DNA of 64,000 nucleotides from Phyllobacterium myrsinacearum (GTDB taxonomy: Bacteria > Pseudomonadota > Alphaproteobacteria > Rhizobiales > Rhizobiaceae): NCBI RefSeq assembly GCF_002980555.1, contig NZ_PVBT01000003.1, positions 682,001 through 746,000 on the forward strand. Reading direction: 5' to 3'. The notes under the pieces are model-generated. The model saw only the letters and a program-made list of their open reading frames with translations, was not told the origin of the DNA and made no database searches. Below, in pieces: positions 25,991 to 34,964 of the stretch. Position 1 is the first letter of the stretch; each line of letters opens with the position of its first letter. The position numbers and the translations under genes were made by a program.

Positions 25991-26980
25991 ATGATGAATA
26001 AGGTTGATCGCGATATTGCGAATTTGCCGGATACTACGGTTTCTGCCGCAAAGCTGTTCGGATTTGATACCGACATGATGGTCCCTGCCTACAAGGCGGG
26101 CGATGCATATGTGCCGGAGACCGATCCGGATTATCTGTTCGACAAGCAGACCACGCTGGCCATTCTGGCCGGGTTTGCCTTCAACCGGCGCGTCATGGTG
26201 TCCGGCTATCACGGAACAGGTAAATCAACCCACATCGAACAGGTCGCCGCCCGCCTTAACTGGCCGTGCGTGCGCGTCAATCTCGACAGCCATGTCAGCC
26301 GTATCGATCTCGTCGGCAAGGATGCCATCGTCGTCAAGGAAGGCATGCAGATCACCGAATTCCGCGACGGTATCCTGCCATGGGCCTATCAGCACAATGT
26401 GGCGCTGGTGTTCGACGAGTATGATGCCGGCCGTCCGGATGTGATGTTCGTCATCCAGCGCGTGCTTGAATCGTCCGGCCGCCTGACGCTGCTCGACCAG
26501 AGCCGCGTGATCCGCCCGCACCCGGCGTTCCGCCTGTTTGCAACGGCCAACACTGTCGGTCTCGGCGATACAACCGGCCTCTACCATGGCACGCAGCAGA
26601 TCAACCAGGCGCAGATGGACCGCTGGTCCATCGTGACGACGCTCAATTATCTGCCGCATGACAATGAAGCCGCCATCGTTGCGGCCAAGGCCAAGCACTA
26701 CCAGAACAAGGAAGGCAAGGAGATCGTCTCGAAGATGGTCCGCGTTGCCGACATGACCCGTGCCGCCTTCATCAATGGCGACCTCTCCACGGTGATGAGC
26801 CCGCGTACGGTCATCACCTGGGCCGAAAATGCCGATATCTTCAAGGATGTCGGTTTTGCCTTCCGCCTGACCTTCCTCAACAAGTGCGATGAACTGGAAC
26901 GTCCGATCGTTGCCGAGTTCTATCAGCGTGCGTTCGGCAAGGAACTGCCGGAGTCGACGGCCAATGTGGTCATAGGCTGA
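25991..26980 (+). CDS. cobS: Cobaltochelatase subunit CobS (AAA+ ATPase)
   Basis: This 329-residue protein has Walker [10 protein letters not shown], Walker [12 protein letters not shown], and the [17 protein letters not shown] and [18 protein letters not shown] segments typical of CobS. With CobT and CobN it inserts Co(II) into hydrogenobyrinic acid a,c-diamide in aerobic B12 synthesis. A GGAGG site precedes two adjacent ATG codons (25991, 25994). cobT follows after 13 bases; cobN is not in this window. No cobalamin riboswitch is visible upstream. Confidence 0.96.
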   Translation: MMNKVDRDIANLPDTTVSAAKLFGFDTDMMVPAYKAGDAYVPETDPDYLFDKQTTLAILAGFAFNRRVMVSGYHGTGKSTHIEQVAARLNWPCVRVNLDSHVSRIDLVGKDAIVVKEGMQITEFRDGILPWAYQHNVALVFDEYDAGRPDVMFVIQRVLESSGRLTLLDQSRVIRPHPAFRLFATANTVGLGDTTGLYHGTQQINQAQMDRWSIVTTLNYLPHDNEAAIVAAKAKHYQNKEGKEIVSKMVRVADMTRAAFINGDLSTVMSPRTVITWAENADIFKDVGFAFRLTFLNKCDELERPIVAEFYQRAFGKELPESTANVVIG

Positions 26981-26993
26981 GCGTCATCAGAGC

Positions 26994-28892
26994 ATGGCGG
27001 GACCGGGAGACAATTCACGCACAAATCCGAAAGGCCCGGTTGATTCCGAGCCTTTCAAGCGCGCGGTTACGGCCTGCATGCGGGCCATTGCCGGCGATCA
27101 TGAAATGGAAGTCGGGTTTGGCAATGACCGCCCGGCCCTGACGGGACATCGGGCGCGTCTGCCCGATCTGCCGAAACGCCCGACGGCCACCGATATCGCG
27201 GTTACCCGCGGCATTGGCGATTCCATGGCCTTGCGCAAGGCATGCCACAATGACCGCATCCATGCGACGCTGGCGCCGGAGGGCAAGCAGGCGCGTGCGA
27301 TTTTCGATGCGGTCGAACAGGCTCGTGTCGAGGCGATCGGTGCCCTGCGCATGGACGGCATGGCCGAGAACCTCAGCTCGATGCTGTCGGACAAATATTC
27401 CCGCGCCAATTTCCCAGCCATCACCGACAAGGCCGAAGCGCCGCTGGAAGAAGCCGTCGCATTGATGGTGCGCGAGAAGCTGACCGGCCGCAAGGCGCCC
27501 GAATCCGCCGGCAATGTCGTCGACCTCTGGCGTGACTGGATCGAGGAAAAGGCGGCCGCCGACCTCAAGCATCTCGGCGAGAAGATCAACGACCAGAACG
27601 CCTTCGCCCGCGTTGTCCGCGAAATGCTGGCTTCCATGGAGATGGCCGAAGAGCTGTCGCAGGAGAGCGAGCAGGACGAGGACCAGGAAAACAACGAGGA
27701 CGCGCCGGAGCCCGAAGAGAACAACGAAGGCGGGTCCGACGAAGACCAGGACAGCGATGCATCCGAGGATGATGATTCGGAAAGCTCCAGCGACGACAGC
27801 CAGTCGGGCGAGACCGAAGCGGCCGATGCCTCCTCTGACGAGATCGATGACGATGCGGATACGGATGCGGAAATGCCCGGCGAAGCACGCCGTCCGAACC
27901 AGCCGTTTTCCAATCTCGGCAGCGAAAGCGGCTATAAGGTCTTCACCCAGGAATTCGACGAAACCACCGATGCGGAAGAGCTGTGCGACGATGCGGAGCT
28001 GGAGCGCCTCAGGGCCTTCCTCGACAAGCAGCTTGCCAATCTTTCCGGTGTCGTCGGCCGTCTGGCCAACCGCCTGCAGCGGCGCCTGATGGCGCAGCAG
28101 AACCGCTCGTGGGATTTTGACCTGGAAGAAGGTTATCTCGATTCGGCGCGTCTCGTGCGCGTGGTCATCGATCCGACGCAGCCCCTGTCCTACAAGCAGG
28201 AGCGTGATACGGATTTCCGCGACACAATCGTTACCCTGCTGATCGACAATTCCGGCTCGATGCGCGGCCGTCCGATCACGGTCGCGGCGACCTGCGCCGA
28301 CATTCTGGCGCGCACGCTTGAGCGCTGCGGCGTGAAGGTCGAGATTCTCGGCTTCACCACCAAGGCATGGAAGGGCGGGCAGGCGCGCGAGGCGTGGCTG
28401 GAGCGCGGCAAGCCTGCCAATCCCGGCCGCCTCAACGATCTGCGCCACATCGTCTACAAGCGTGCCGATGCCCCGTGGCGCCGTTCTAGGCGCAATCTCG
28501 GGCTGATGATGCGCGAAGGGCTGCTGAAGGAAAACATCGATGGCGAAGCCTTGATCTGGGCGCATCAGCGTCTGCTGGGGCGGCCGGAGCAGCGCAAGAT
28601 CCTGATGATGATTTCCGACGGTGCGCCGGTCGACGATTCCACCCTGTCGGTGAACCCGGGCAACTATCTCGAACGGCATCTGCGCGCCGTGATCGAAGAG
28701 ATCGAGACGCGCTCGCCCGTTGAGCTGATCGCCATCGGTATCGGCCATGACGTGACGCGCTATTACCGGCGTGCGGTGACCATTGTCGATGCCGAAGAAC
28801 TGGCGGGCGCCATGACCGAGCAGCTGGCATCGCTGTTTGAAGAACAGGAACAACGCCGCGCCGCGGGCAAATCTGCCGCCCGGAAACACTGA
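26994..28892 (+). CDS. cobT: Cobaltochelatase subunit CobT
   Basis: This 632-residue protein has an N-terminal helical domain, a very acidic linker (about residues 222-300, runs such as [20 protein letters not shown]) and a C-terminal von Willebrand A domain. The VWA MIDAS motif is visible in [11 protein letters not shown] near 415. CobT forms the ring partner of CobS in the cobalt-insertion complex. The length matches Rhizobiales CobT. It ends one base before the ATG of the phytase-like esterase gene. Confidence 0.96.
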   Translation: MAGPGDNSRTNPKGPVDSEPFKRAVTACMRAIAGDHEMEVGFGNDRPALTGHRARLPDLPKRPTATDIAVTRGIGDSMALRKACHNDRIHATLAPEGKQARAIFDAVEQARVEAIGALRMDGMAENLSSMLSDKYSRANFPAITDKAEAPLEEAVALMVREKLTGRKAPESAGNVVDLWRDWIEEKAAADLKHLGEKINDQNAFARVVREMLASMEMAEELSQESEQDEDQENNEDAPEPEENNEGGSDEDQDSDASEDDDSESSSDDSQSGETEAADASSDEIDDDADTDAEMPGEARRPNQPFSNLGSESGYKVFTQEFDETTDAEELCDDAELERLRAFLDKQLANLSGVVGRLANRLQRRLMAQQNRSWDFDLEEGYLDSARLVRVVIDPTQPLSYKQERDTDFRDTIVTLLIDNSGSMRGRPITVAATCADILARTLERCGVKVEILGFTTKAWKGGQAREAWLERGKPANPGRLNDLRHIVYKRADAPWRRSRRNLGLMMREGLLKENIDGEALIWAHQRLLGRPEQRKILMMISDGAPVDDSTLSVNPGNYLERHLRAVIEEIETRSPVELIAIGIGHDVTRYYRRAVTIVDAEELAGAMTEQLASLFEEQEQRRAAGKSAARKH

Positions 28893-28893
28893 C

Positions 28894-29910
28894 ATGAACC
28901 GTATGGCGCTGCTTGTTTGGCGCATACGGTTCATTTTCCTTCTGGCTCTGTTCCCTGTGCCGCCTGCCCAGGCGCAGACCGATGGCGTTGCGCCAGCGGT
29001 CATTACTGCGCGGCTTGTTTCACATTTCCGCATAGGTTCCACCCAGACCCGGTTCGGCAGCCTCGAATTTGTCGGGGGGCTGGAATTGCGCTCCAGAAAT
29101 CCGGATTTCGGCGGCATGTCGGCGTTCCGCTATCTCGATGCCGGCCAGAGCTTTCTCGGCATAACCGATACCGGCTTCTGGTATGCCGGGGTCATGCGGC
29201 GGGATATCAAGGGCGTGCCGGTATCGGTCGGCAATTTCCGGCTGGCACCGATCCAGGATGCGGACGGCAACGCCGTCCAAGGCAAGCGCAATGCGGATGC
29301 GGAAGGGATGGCCGTGGCGGGCGGGACGGTCACGGTGTCCTTCGAGCGGGTCCATCGCATTGCCGAGTTCGACCTTGACCTGAAGAGCTTTGCGTCGCGG
29401 CCGCGGGAATTGCCGCTGCCGGTGCCGAAAAGCGAATTGCGCAACAATCGCGGCTTTGAGACGCTGGCCTATGCGCCTGCAACAAGCCCGTTGAAGGGTG
29501 CGCGGGTTGCGGTGACGGAGAAAAGCATCAACAGGGCGGGCGATATCTACGCCGCTGTGCTGGAGGGGCCGGGCAAGGGCATCTTCTTCGTCAAGCGGCT
29601 GGACAGTTTCGACATCAGCGATGGCGCTTTTCTGCCCGATGGCGATCTCCTGCTGCTGGAGCGGCGTTTCAGCCTTGCCAGCGGCATCAGGTTACGCATC
29701 CGCCGGATCGCGGCTGGCGATATCAAGCCGGGCGCGACAGTCGACGGCCCGTTCATCCTCGAGGCGGATATGCGCGATCAGATCGACAATATGGAAGGGC
29801 TGGATGTCTGGCAGGCCGAGGATGGTTCAACCCGCATCTCGATGATATCGGATGACAACAACTCAATCCTGCAGAGAAATCTCTATCTGGAATTCCGGTT
29901 GGCCGAATAG
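28894..29910 (+). CDS. Esterase-like activity of phytase family protein, exported
   Basis: From the ATG at 28894 the protein has 338 residues, an Arg-containing signal peptide (IRFIFLLALFPVPPAQAQ) and a six-bladed propeller-like body with repeated FLGITDTGFWYAG, NADAEGMAV and NMEGLDVWQAEDG segments. The EGM/EGL motifs are typical of the phytase-like esterase family. It should act in the periplasm. The start almost touches the cobT stop, so it is likely translated with the cob genes, although I see no functional link. The substrate is unknown. Confidence 0.82.
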   Translation: MNRMALLVWRIRFIFLLALFPVPPAQAQTDGVAPAVITARLVSHFRIGSTQTRFGSLEFVGGLELRSRNPDFGGMSAFRYLDAGQSFLGITDTGFWYAGVMRRDIKGVPVSVGNFRLAPIQDADGNAVQGKRNADAEGMAVAGGTVTVSFERVHRIAEFDLDLKSFASRPRELPLPVPKSELRNNRGFETLAYAPATSPLKGARVAVTEKSINRAGDIYAAVLEGPGKGIFFVKRLDSFDISDGAFLPDGDLLLLERRFSLASGIRLRIRRIAAGDIKPGATVDGPFILEADMRDQIDNMEGLDVWQAEDGSTRISMISDDNNSILQRNLYLEFRLAE

Positions 29911-30533
29911 ATCGCCGGCGCGAAGATGGCGAGAATGGCGCCATAGGGCACCAGCATCACCACGGCCATGACAATCTTCACCATCAGGTCGCCGAAGCCG
30001 AGCGACATCCACAGCGGGATATCCTTGCCGAGGAAAGGCACCAGCATGGCGAGGGATGAGTCGGCACGCCCGGTTGCCAGATCGATCCAGGCAAACTGCG
30101 CGGCAAAGGCGATGGAGAAAAACAGCAGCGTATCCAGCAGCGAACCGAACACGGCGGACGCGAACGGCGCCTTCCACCAGGTCAGCTGGCGCAGCTTGCC
30201 GAAGACGGTAACATCCAGCAGCTGGGCGCAGAGAAAGGCCGAGCCCGAGGCGATGGCGATGCGCGGGGTTGCCAGCCAGACTGACAGAATAACCGCGATG
30301 ACGAACCCGGCATAGACGACCTTGCGTGCGAATTGCGGTCCGAAACGGCGGTTCGACAGGTCATTGACGAGGAAGGCGACGGGGTAGGTGAAGGCGCCGT
30401 AGGTCAGGATTTCGCCCAGTCCGAGATGGTTGAACGGGTACTGCACCAGGATATTGGACGCAGCCACGACCAGGCACATGGCGAGGACGGGGAAAATGAA
30501 ATCCGACAGGGAATAGGCGCGCGAAAGCGGCAT
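29883..30533 (-). CDS. yhhQ: Queuosine precursor transporter (YhhQ/VUT family)
   Basis: The 216-residue protein has about six transmembrane segments and the family signatures FTYPVAFLVNDLSNRRFGP and RIAIASGSAFLCAQLLDVTVF. YhhQ imports preQ0/preQ1 or queuine for tRNA queuosine modification. The start at 30533 is preceded by AGGA, and the bases just upstream can fold as a preQ1-I-like riboswitch, which fits this function. A start at 30590 would run through that element and is unlikely. It lies downstream of rpmB on the same strand, separated by a hairpin. Its 3' end overlaps the convergent esterase gene by 28 bases. Confidence 0.9.
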   Translation of the reverse strand: MPLSRAYSLSDFIFPVLAMCLVVAASNILVQYPFNHLGLGEILTYGAFTYPVAFLVNDLSNRRFGPQFARKVVYAGFVIAVILSVWLATPRIAIASGSAFLCAQLLDVTVFGKLRQLTWWKAPFASAVFGSLLDTLLFFSIAFAAQFAWIDLATGRADSSLAMLVPFLGKDIPLWMSLGFGDLMVKIVMAVVMLVPYGAILAIFAPAIYSANRNSR

Positions 30534-30559
30534 TTTTTTATCCTGGGTAATGGAACCAG
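30531..30559 (-). promoter_or_regulatory. preQ1-I-like riboswitch in the yhhQ leader
   Basis: On the minus strand, P1 is CTGG (30559-30556) with CCAG (30546-30543). The loop between is TTCCATTAC, beginning with U and ending with C, the positions that contact preQ1 in known class-I aptamers. The A-rich tail GATAAAAAA leads to ATG (30533-30531). CAU in the loop (30552-30550) is complementary to the AUG start codon, giving a pseudoknot P2. The order GGUUC..ACCC..AUAAAAAA follows the Bacillus queC preQ1-I aptamer closely. The Shine-Dalgarno AGGA overlaps P1 and the start codon is in P2, so ligand binding would block translation. The motif is short, so chance cannot be excluded, but the gene downstream transports queuosine precursors. 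Confidence 0.62.
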
Positions 30560-30567
30560 CAACAATA

Positions 30568-30587
30568 AGGCCAGCATGCGCTGGCCT
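30568..30587 (-). terminator. Hairpin between rpmB and yhhQ
   Basis: AGGCCAGC (30568-30575) and GCTGGCCT (30580-30587) form an 8-bp perfect stem with a 4-nt loop. On the minus strand it is followed by TATTGTT, a poor U tract, so termination after rpmB is probably partial. Read-through would bring transcription to yhhQ. Confidence 0.6.
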
Positions 30588-30621
30588 CAAGCGATTAGGA
30601 TGTCAGAACCGTGCTGGCCGG

Positions 30622-30921
30622 TCAGGCAGCAACAGGGGCTTCAGCCGACTTCTTGGCAATCTGGCGCTTCAGGAGACGGGCGCGCTGCGACAGCTCCTTC
30701 TCGTCAGCCTTGGCCAGGAATGCATCCAGGCCACCGCGATGTTCAACGGTGCGCAGGGCATGGGCCGAAACGCGCAGACGGAAGCTCTGACCGAGAGCTT
30801 CGGAGATCAGCGTAACGTGGCAGAGGTTCGGCAGGAAGCGGCGGCGCGTTCTGTTGTTCGCGTGGCTCACATTGTTGCCGTACTGTACCGATTTAGCGGT
30901 CAATTCACATGTGCGGGACAT
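30622..30921 (-). CDS. rpmB: 50S ribosomal protein L28
   Basis: This 99-residue protein matches alphaproteobacterial L28: [29 protein letters not shown] at the start, then [21 protein letters not shown] and a basic C-terminal tail ending SAEAPVAA. It binds 23S rRNA in the large subunit. It has a strong promoter upstream at 31034-31062. yhhQ follows on the same strand after a hairpin and a probable riboswitch. Confidence 0.97.
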   Translation of the reverse strand: MSRTCELTAKSVQYGNNVSHANNRTRRRFLPNLCHVTLISEALGQSFRLRVSAHALRTVEHRGGLDAFLAKADEKELSQRARLLKRQIAKKSAEAPVAA

Positions 30922-31033
30922 TGGGTCTCACCTTCAAAATTCATTACCTATAGCCCGAATGTTCTTGTTACCATCACACGTCGCCGTGCAGCGGCGCGCA
31001 TATCGGACAGGCGGCCTATTGGGAAGTCGCGTT

Positions 31034-31062
31034 TCTATAGTGATATGAGCCGCGCGCGTCAA
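31034..31062 (-). promoter_or_regulatory. Sigma-70 promoter of rpmB
   Basis: On the minus strand TTGACG (31057-31062) and TATAGA (31034-31039) are spaced by exactly 17 bases. This is the best promoter match I see in the window. It is about 112 bases before the rpmB start, leaving a leader of roughly 105 bases. Confidence 0.72.
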
Positions 31063-31189
31063 GTGTGCTTCTGCTCCGGTTTTGTGTATTTAACGGACTT
31101 GTCGCAATGTTTAACACAACTTTGCCTGCTTTGTACGGTCTCACCACAGGCAATTCACACATGCGTGATGCAATTTGAAGGAGCGGGAC

Positions 31190-31993
31190 ATGACTGGTCT
31201 CATTCGGCGGCCCGGCTGCGGATATGCTGCGATTGCCGCAGGGATATTGCTCGTTGCCGGTGCGCTCCCGGCGCGCGCCGAGGAAATCTACAAATCCGAT
31301 TACCGGGTTTCGCTGCTCGGACTGACGATTGCCAAGGCGAATTTTTCAACCAGTGTCTCGGGCGGCGCCTATACGGTGACCGGCGGCCTGAGAAGCTCCG
31401 GGCTCGTGACCGTCTTTGACGACACCAAGGGCAATATCGACGTCAAGGGCCAGTTCGGCAAAACCGGCGCGCTGCCGAACTCCTATCTCGTCAAGTACCG
31501 GCACGGCAAGAAGGACAAAAGCACCTCGATTGCCTTTGCCAACGGCAATGTGACGGATACGACCAATGTCCCGCCGGTCCGCAAGAAGGACAAATGGGTG
31601 GAGCTTGAGCCCGCAGCGCTGCAGGGCGTGACGGATCCGATCTCCGGCGTCATGGTTGCGGCGGACAGCATCGGACAGGTCTGCACGCAGACCCTGCATC
31701 TCTACGACGGACAGACCCGGGCGGACCTTCAGCTCTCGCCATCCGGGAGCCCAAAGCCATTTTCCACCAAGGGTTTCAAGGGCGACACGATCACCTGTTC
31801 GGTCAAGTTCATTCCGGTCGGCGGCTATCAGGCGGGGCGCGACGCGATCGAATATCTGAAAAACAAGAGCAAGATCAGTCTCACCTTTGCATCCCTCGGC
31901 AAGTCCGGTATCTATTCGCCGGTGCAGGCGAAGATCGGCACGCAGATCGGAACGGTGACCGTTTACGCGACCCGTTTTGAAAAGATGCAATAG
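31190..31993 (+). CDS. DUF3108 domain protein, exported
   Basis: From the ATG at 31190, which has an AAGGAG site, the 267-residue protein has a signal peptide (YAAIAAGILLVAGALPARA). It is followed by a DUF3108 beta-rich domain: YRVSLLGLTIAKANFSTSV near the start and a C-terminal GKSGIYSPVQAKIGTQIGTVTVYATRF. It should be periplasmic. The function of DUF3108 proteins is not known to me. It is followed by a DMT transporter gene on the same strand. Confidence 0.82.
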   Translation: MTGLIRRPGCGYAAIAAGILLVAGALPARAEEIYKSDYRVSLLGLTIAKANFSTSVSGGAYTVTGGLRSSGLVTVFDDTKGNIDVKGQFGKTGALPNSYLVKYRHGKKDKSTSIAFANGNVTDTTNVPPVRKKDKWVELEPAALQGVTDPISGVMVAADSIGQVCTQTLHLYDGQTRADLQLSPSGSPKPFSTKGFKGDTITCSVKFIPVGGYQAGRDAIEYLKNKSKISLTFASLGKSGIYSPVQAKIGTQIGTVTVYATRFEKMQ

Positions 31994-32033
31994 AAGCGGC
32001 AGGGGCGCCGCTCTTTTTAAATGGGGGCGGCGC

Positions 32034-32897
32034 GTGGCTACATCTGTCGGGTTTCTTGCTGTTATCATGTGGGCGATGCTCGCGCTGTTCACCGACGTGT
32101 CGGGCAAGGTGCCGCCGTTTCAGCTGACGGCCATGACCTTCGCCATCGGCGCCTGTCTTGGCCTGTTGTCCTGGCTCTGGCGACCGGGCGCGGCACAGCA
32201 TCTGCGCCAGCCGGCAAAGGTCTGGCTTCTCGGCGTTGTCGGCCTGTTCGGCTATCACTTCCTGTACTTCACCGCCCTGCGCAACGCCCCGGCCGTTGAT
32301 GCCAGCCTCATCGCCTATCTCTGGCCGCTGTTCATCGTGGTCGGCTCGGCGCTGATGCCGGGCGAGCGCCTGCGCTGGTTCCACGTGCTGGGAACGCTTT
32401 TGGGGCTGGCGGGCACGGTGCTGATCGTTACCAAGGGCGGCAGTGTCGGCTTCGAGGCGCAATATGCCTTCGGCTACGCCATGGCCGGGCTCTGCGCCCT
32501 GACCTGGTCCGCCTATTCGCTGCTGTCGCGGCGTTTTGCCAGCGTGCCGACCGATGCGGTGACCGGCTTTTGCGTGGCGACATCGGTTCTGTCGCTGATT
32601 TCGCATCTGGCGCTGGAGCAGACCGTCTGGCCCGAATCGCTGACGCAGTGGCTGGCGGTGCTGGGGCTCGGTCTTTTCCCGGTGGGCGCGGCCTTCTATG
32701 CCTGGGATTTTGGCGTCAAGCGCGGCAACATTCAGGTTCTTGGAGCGTCGAGCTATGCGGCCCCGCTGCTGTCGACGCTTGTGCTGATTGCGGCAGGCGC
32801 GGCCGAACCGACGGTGCGTGTCCTGCTGGCCTGCCTGCTGATCACCCTTGGCGCTGTGCTTGCCGCCAAGGAAATGATTTTCCGGAAAAGGGTTTAG
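32034..32897 (+). CDS. DMT superfamily transporter (EamA)
   Basis: This 287-residue protein has ten predicted transmembrane segments in two EamA repeats, with FTALRNAPAVDASLIAYLWPLF ending the first pair group and PVGAAFYAWDFGVKRG in the second, as in the YdcZ/RhaT-like drug/metabolite exporters. A GTG at 32034 is the preferred start because hydrophobic sequence begins there; the frame is open upstream into the end of the DUF3108 gene. The substrate cannot be told. Its end overlaps the convergent cupin gene by four bases. Confidence 0.85.
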   Translation: MATSVGFLAVIMWAMLALFTDVSGKVPPFQLTAMTFAIGACLGLLSWLWRPGAAQHLRQPAKVWLLGVVGLFGYHFLYFTALRNAPAVDASLIAYLWPLFIVVGSALMPGERLRWFHVLGTLLGLAGTVLIVTKGGSVGFEAQYAFGYAMAGLCALTWSAYSLLSRRFASVPTDAVTGFCVATSVLSLISHLALEQTVWPESLTQWLAVLGLGLFPVGAAFYAWDFGVKRGNIQVLGASSYAAPLLSTLVLIAAGAAEPTVRVLLACLLITLGAVLAAKEMIFRKRV

Positions 32898-33328
32898 GGC
32901 TCCCAGCCCGGTGCGGCCAGTTCGAACTGGGCAAAGTCGAAACCCGGCGCAACCGTACAGCCGACCAGCGTCCAGTCGCCAAGCGATTTGGCTGTCTGCC
33001 AATGGCCGGCGGGGACAATGCCCTGCGGCCGCTCGCCTGCCATGATATCCATGCCGAGCCGGTGGACCTCATGCGGCGCGCCTTCGGTGGCCATGGTCAG
33101 TTGCAGCGGCGCACCGCCATACCAGTGCCAGACCTCGGCCGCGTCTTTCACCCGGTGCCAGGCGGAAACCTCGCCTTTTTCAAGGAGGAAATAGATGGCC
33201 GTGGAATGGCCGCGCCCGCCCACCGGCCAGCCGCTCTGGTTGTCGCGAAACATCTGGATATAGGCGCCGCCCTCGGGGTGCGGCTGCAGCCCCAGCTCCC
33301 TGCGGATATCATCTGCGGTCAATGTCAT
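32894..33328 (-). CDS. Cupin domain protein (DUF985)
   Basis: This 144-residue protein matches the Cupin_5/DUF985 family: LGLQPHPEGGAYIQMFR near the start, STAIYFLLEKGEVSAWHRVKDAAEVWHWYGG in the middle, and TLVGCTVAPGFDFAQFELA at the end. The H and E residues around WHRV and EVWHWY could bind a metal or small ligand. Its start overlaps the end of gloB, so it is co-transcribed with it. No defined reaction is known for the family. Confidence 0.87.
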   Translation of the reverse strand: MTLTADDIRRELGLQPHPEGGAYIQMFRDNQSGWPVGGRGHSTAIYFLLEKGEVSAWHRVKDAAEVWHWYGGAPLQLTMATEGAPHEVHRLGMDIMAGERPQGIVPAGHWQTAKSLGDWTLVGCTVAPGFDFAQFELAAPGWEP

Positions 33329-34098
33329 CAGAAATTGTCCTTGCGCTTGCGGATTTCGGTAAACACGGCCTCGTCGCTGGCGTTCTCCAGCTTCAGGTTG
33401 CGGCGTATTGCCGGGTCATGCCAGCGCAGGAACGGGTTGGTTGCCATTTCGCGCAGCAAAGTGGTGGGCAATGTCGGCAGGCCAGCCTCGCGCAGGGCAA
33501 AGATTTCCCTGGCCCGTTCCTTCAGCGCCGAATTATCCGGATCGATCGACAGGGCAAAGCGCGCATTGCTTTCGGTATACTCGTGTCCGCAATAGATCTG
33601 CGTGTCGACGGGCAGCTTGATCAGGTGGTTGAGCGACCGGAACATGGTTGCCGGTGTTCCCTCGAACAGCCGTCCGCATCCGAGCGAAAACAGCGTATCG
33701 CCGGTGAAAACAACCTTGGCCTCGGGGATGTGATAGGAAATCTCGCCTGCAGTATGGCCGGGCGTTGAGATGACAAACACGTCGAAATTGCCGAAGCGGA
33801 AGCGGTCGCCATGTTTCAGCGTGCGGTCAATGCCGGGTATATTGGCCTTTTCCGCGTCCGGGCCGAGGATTTCGAGCTTGAACCGCTTCTTCAGCGCAAG
33901 GTTGGCGCCGACATGATCATTGTGGTGATGGGTCGAGAAAATATGGGTCAACGTCCAGCCGCGGCGCTTGAGCGCGTCAAGCACCGGCCTTTCCTCCGGG
34001 GCATCGATGGAGGCGGTGAGGTTGGCGTCGGGGTCGTGGATCAGCACGCCGAAATTGTCGCTGAGCGCGGTGAACTGTTCTATCTGCAGATTTGACAT
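33328..34098 (-). CDS. gloB: Hydroxyacylglutathione hydrolase (glyoxalase II)
   Basis: This 256-residue metallo-beta-lactamase-fold protein has the metal motif THHHNDHVG, HTAGEISYH, FTGDTLFSLGCGRLFEGT and the C-terminal HEYTESNARFAL and NPFLRWHD segments of glyoxalase II. It hydrolyses S-D-lactoylglutathione to D-lactate and glutathione in methylglyoxal detoxification. A 10-bp inverted repeat lies immediately upstream (34102-34151). The cupin gene overlaps the 3' end. It is divergent from a methyltransferase gene. Confidence 0.95.
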   Translation of the reverse strand: MSNLQIEQFTALSDNFGVLIHDPDANLTASIDAPEERPVLDALKRRGWTLTHIFSTHHHNDHVGANLALKKRFKLEILGPDAEKANIPGIDRTLKHGDRFRFGNFDVFVISTPGHTAGEISYHIPEAKVVFTGDTLFSLGCGRLFEGTPATMFRSLNHLIKLPVDTQIYCGHEYTESNARFALSIDPDNSALKERAREIFALREAGLPTLPTTLLREMATNPFLRWHDPAIRRNLKLENASDEAVFTEIRKRKDNF

Positions 34099-34101
34099 GG
34101 G

Positions 34102-34151
34102 GCCTGTCCGGTTTGAACTTTGCCGTCAGGATAGCCAGCTGCCGGACAGGC
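34102..34151. repeat. Inverted repeat in the gloB leader/promoter
   Basis: GCCTGTCCGG (34102-34111) and CCGGACAGGC (34142-34151) are perfect reverse complements separated by 30 bases. The near arm ends three bases before the gloB ATG, so in the mRNA the SD-like AGG would be inside the stem. In DNA it could be an operator shared by the divergent genes. Which is true cannot be seen. Confidence 0.5.
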
Positions 34152-34209
34152 GCAACCCGTCTCCAAGCCATTTTCTTGATGTTATGATTTGCCGTGTTAG
34201 GTTGAATGC

Positions 34210-34962
34210 ATGCATCTCGATATCATCGACCTTCGTGCCTTTTATGCTTCCACCCTCGGCCACCTGACCGAGCGGGCGATTTCCATGGCGCTTGCGCCGA
34301 TCTGGCCGAAACTGCCGGGCGAGAGGCTTGTCGGGCTTGGCTATGTCGTGCCCTATCTCGACCGGTTTCGCGGCGATACCGAGCGGACATTCGCCTTCAT
34401 GCCTGCCGGGCAGGGCGCGGCGAGCTGGCCGCCGGCGGAAGCCTCGGCGACGGCGCTGGTGTTCGAGGAAGACCTGCCGCTGCCGGATTCGGCGGTGGAC
34501 CGCATCTTGATGGTGCATGCGCTGGAACATGCGGAAGACCCGCGCGAGACCCTCAAGGAAATGTGGCGGGCTCTGGCTCCCAACGGGAGGCTCGTCATCG
34601 TCGTCCCCAACCGGCGCGGCCTGTGGGCGCGCTTCGAGCATACCCCCTTCGGCAGCGGACGGCCTTACAGCCGCGGACAATTGATCCGGCTCTTGCGTGA
34701 AACCAATTTCACGCCGGGACCATGGGCCGAAGCGCTGTTTTTCCCGCCATCGTCACGGCGCTGGATCATGCGCCCGTCCAGCCTGTTCGAACGGGTGGGC
34801 CGGCGTTTCTGGCCGGTTTTCTCCGGCGTGCTCATCGTGGAGGCGCAAAAGCGCATTTATCAGGGGCTGCCGGTTGCCCAGCGGTCATCGCGGCGTGTTT
34901 TCGTGCCTGTGCTCTCGCCGCAGGGCACGGCCATGCGGCGGGACGGCCCGGACGGGAATTGA
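34210..34962 (+). CDS. Class I SAM-dependent methyltransferase
   Basis: This 250-residue protein has a Methyltransf_11-like core with VGLGYVVPYLDRF at the motif I position (about 37-49), then LPLPDSAVDRILMVHALEHAEDPRETLKEMWRAL and NGRLVIVVPNRRGLWARFEHTPFG. The glycine-rich loop is less conserved than usual (GLGY), so activity is inferred. It sits divergent from gloB and convergent with metW, a position shared by related genomes. The substrate is unknown. Confidence 0.83.
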   Translation: MHLDIIDLRAFYASTLGHLTERAISMALAPIWPKLPGERLVGLGYVVPYLDRFRGDTERTFAFMPAGQGAASWPPAEASATALVFEEDLPLPDSAVDRILMVHALEHAEDPRETLKEMWRALAPNGRLVIVVPNRRGLWARFEHTPFGSGRPYSRGQLIRLLRETNFTPGPWAEALFFPPSSRRWIMRPSSLFERVGRRFWPVFSGVLIVEAQKRIYQGLPVAQRSSRRVFVPVLSPQGTAMRRDGPDGN

Positions 34963-34964
34963 AG

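Noticed and set aside
27015-29117. 700-codon minus-strand frame opposite cobT
   Set aside because: It mirrors cobT, whose protein has clear VWA and acidic-linker features; the reverse frame has only low-complexity sequence.
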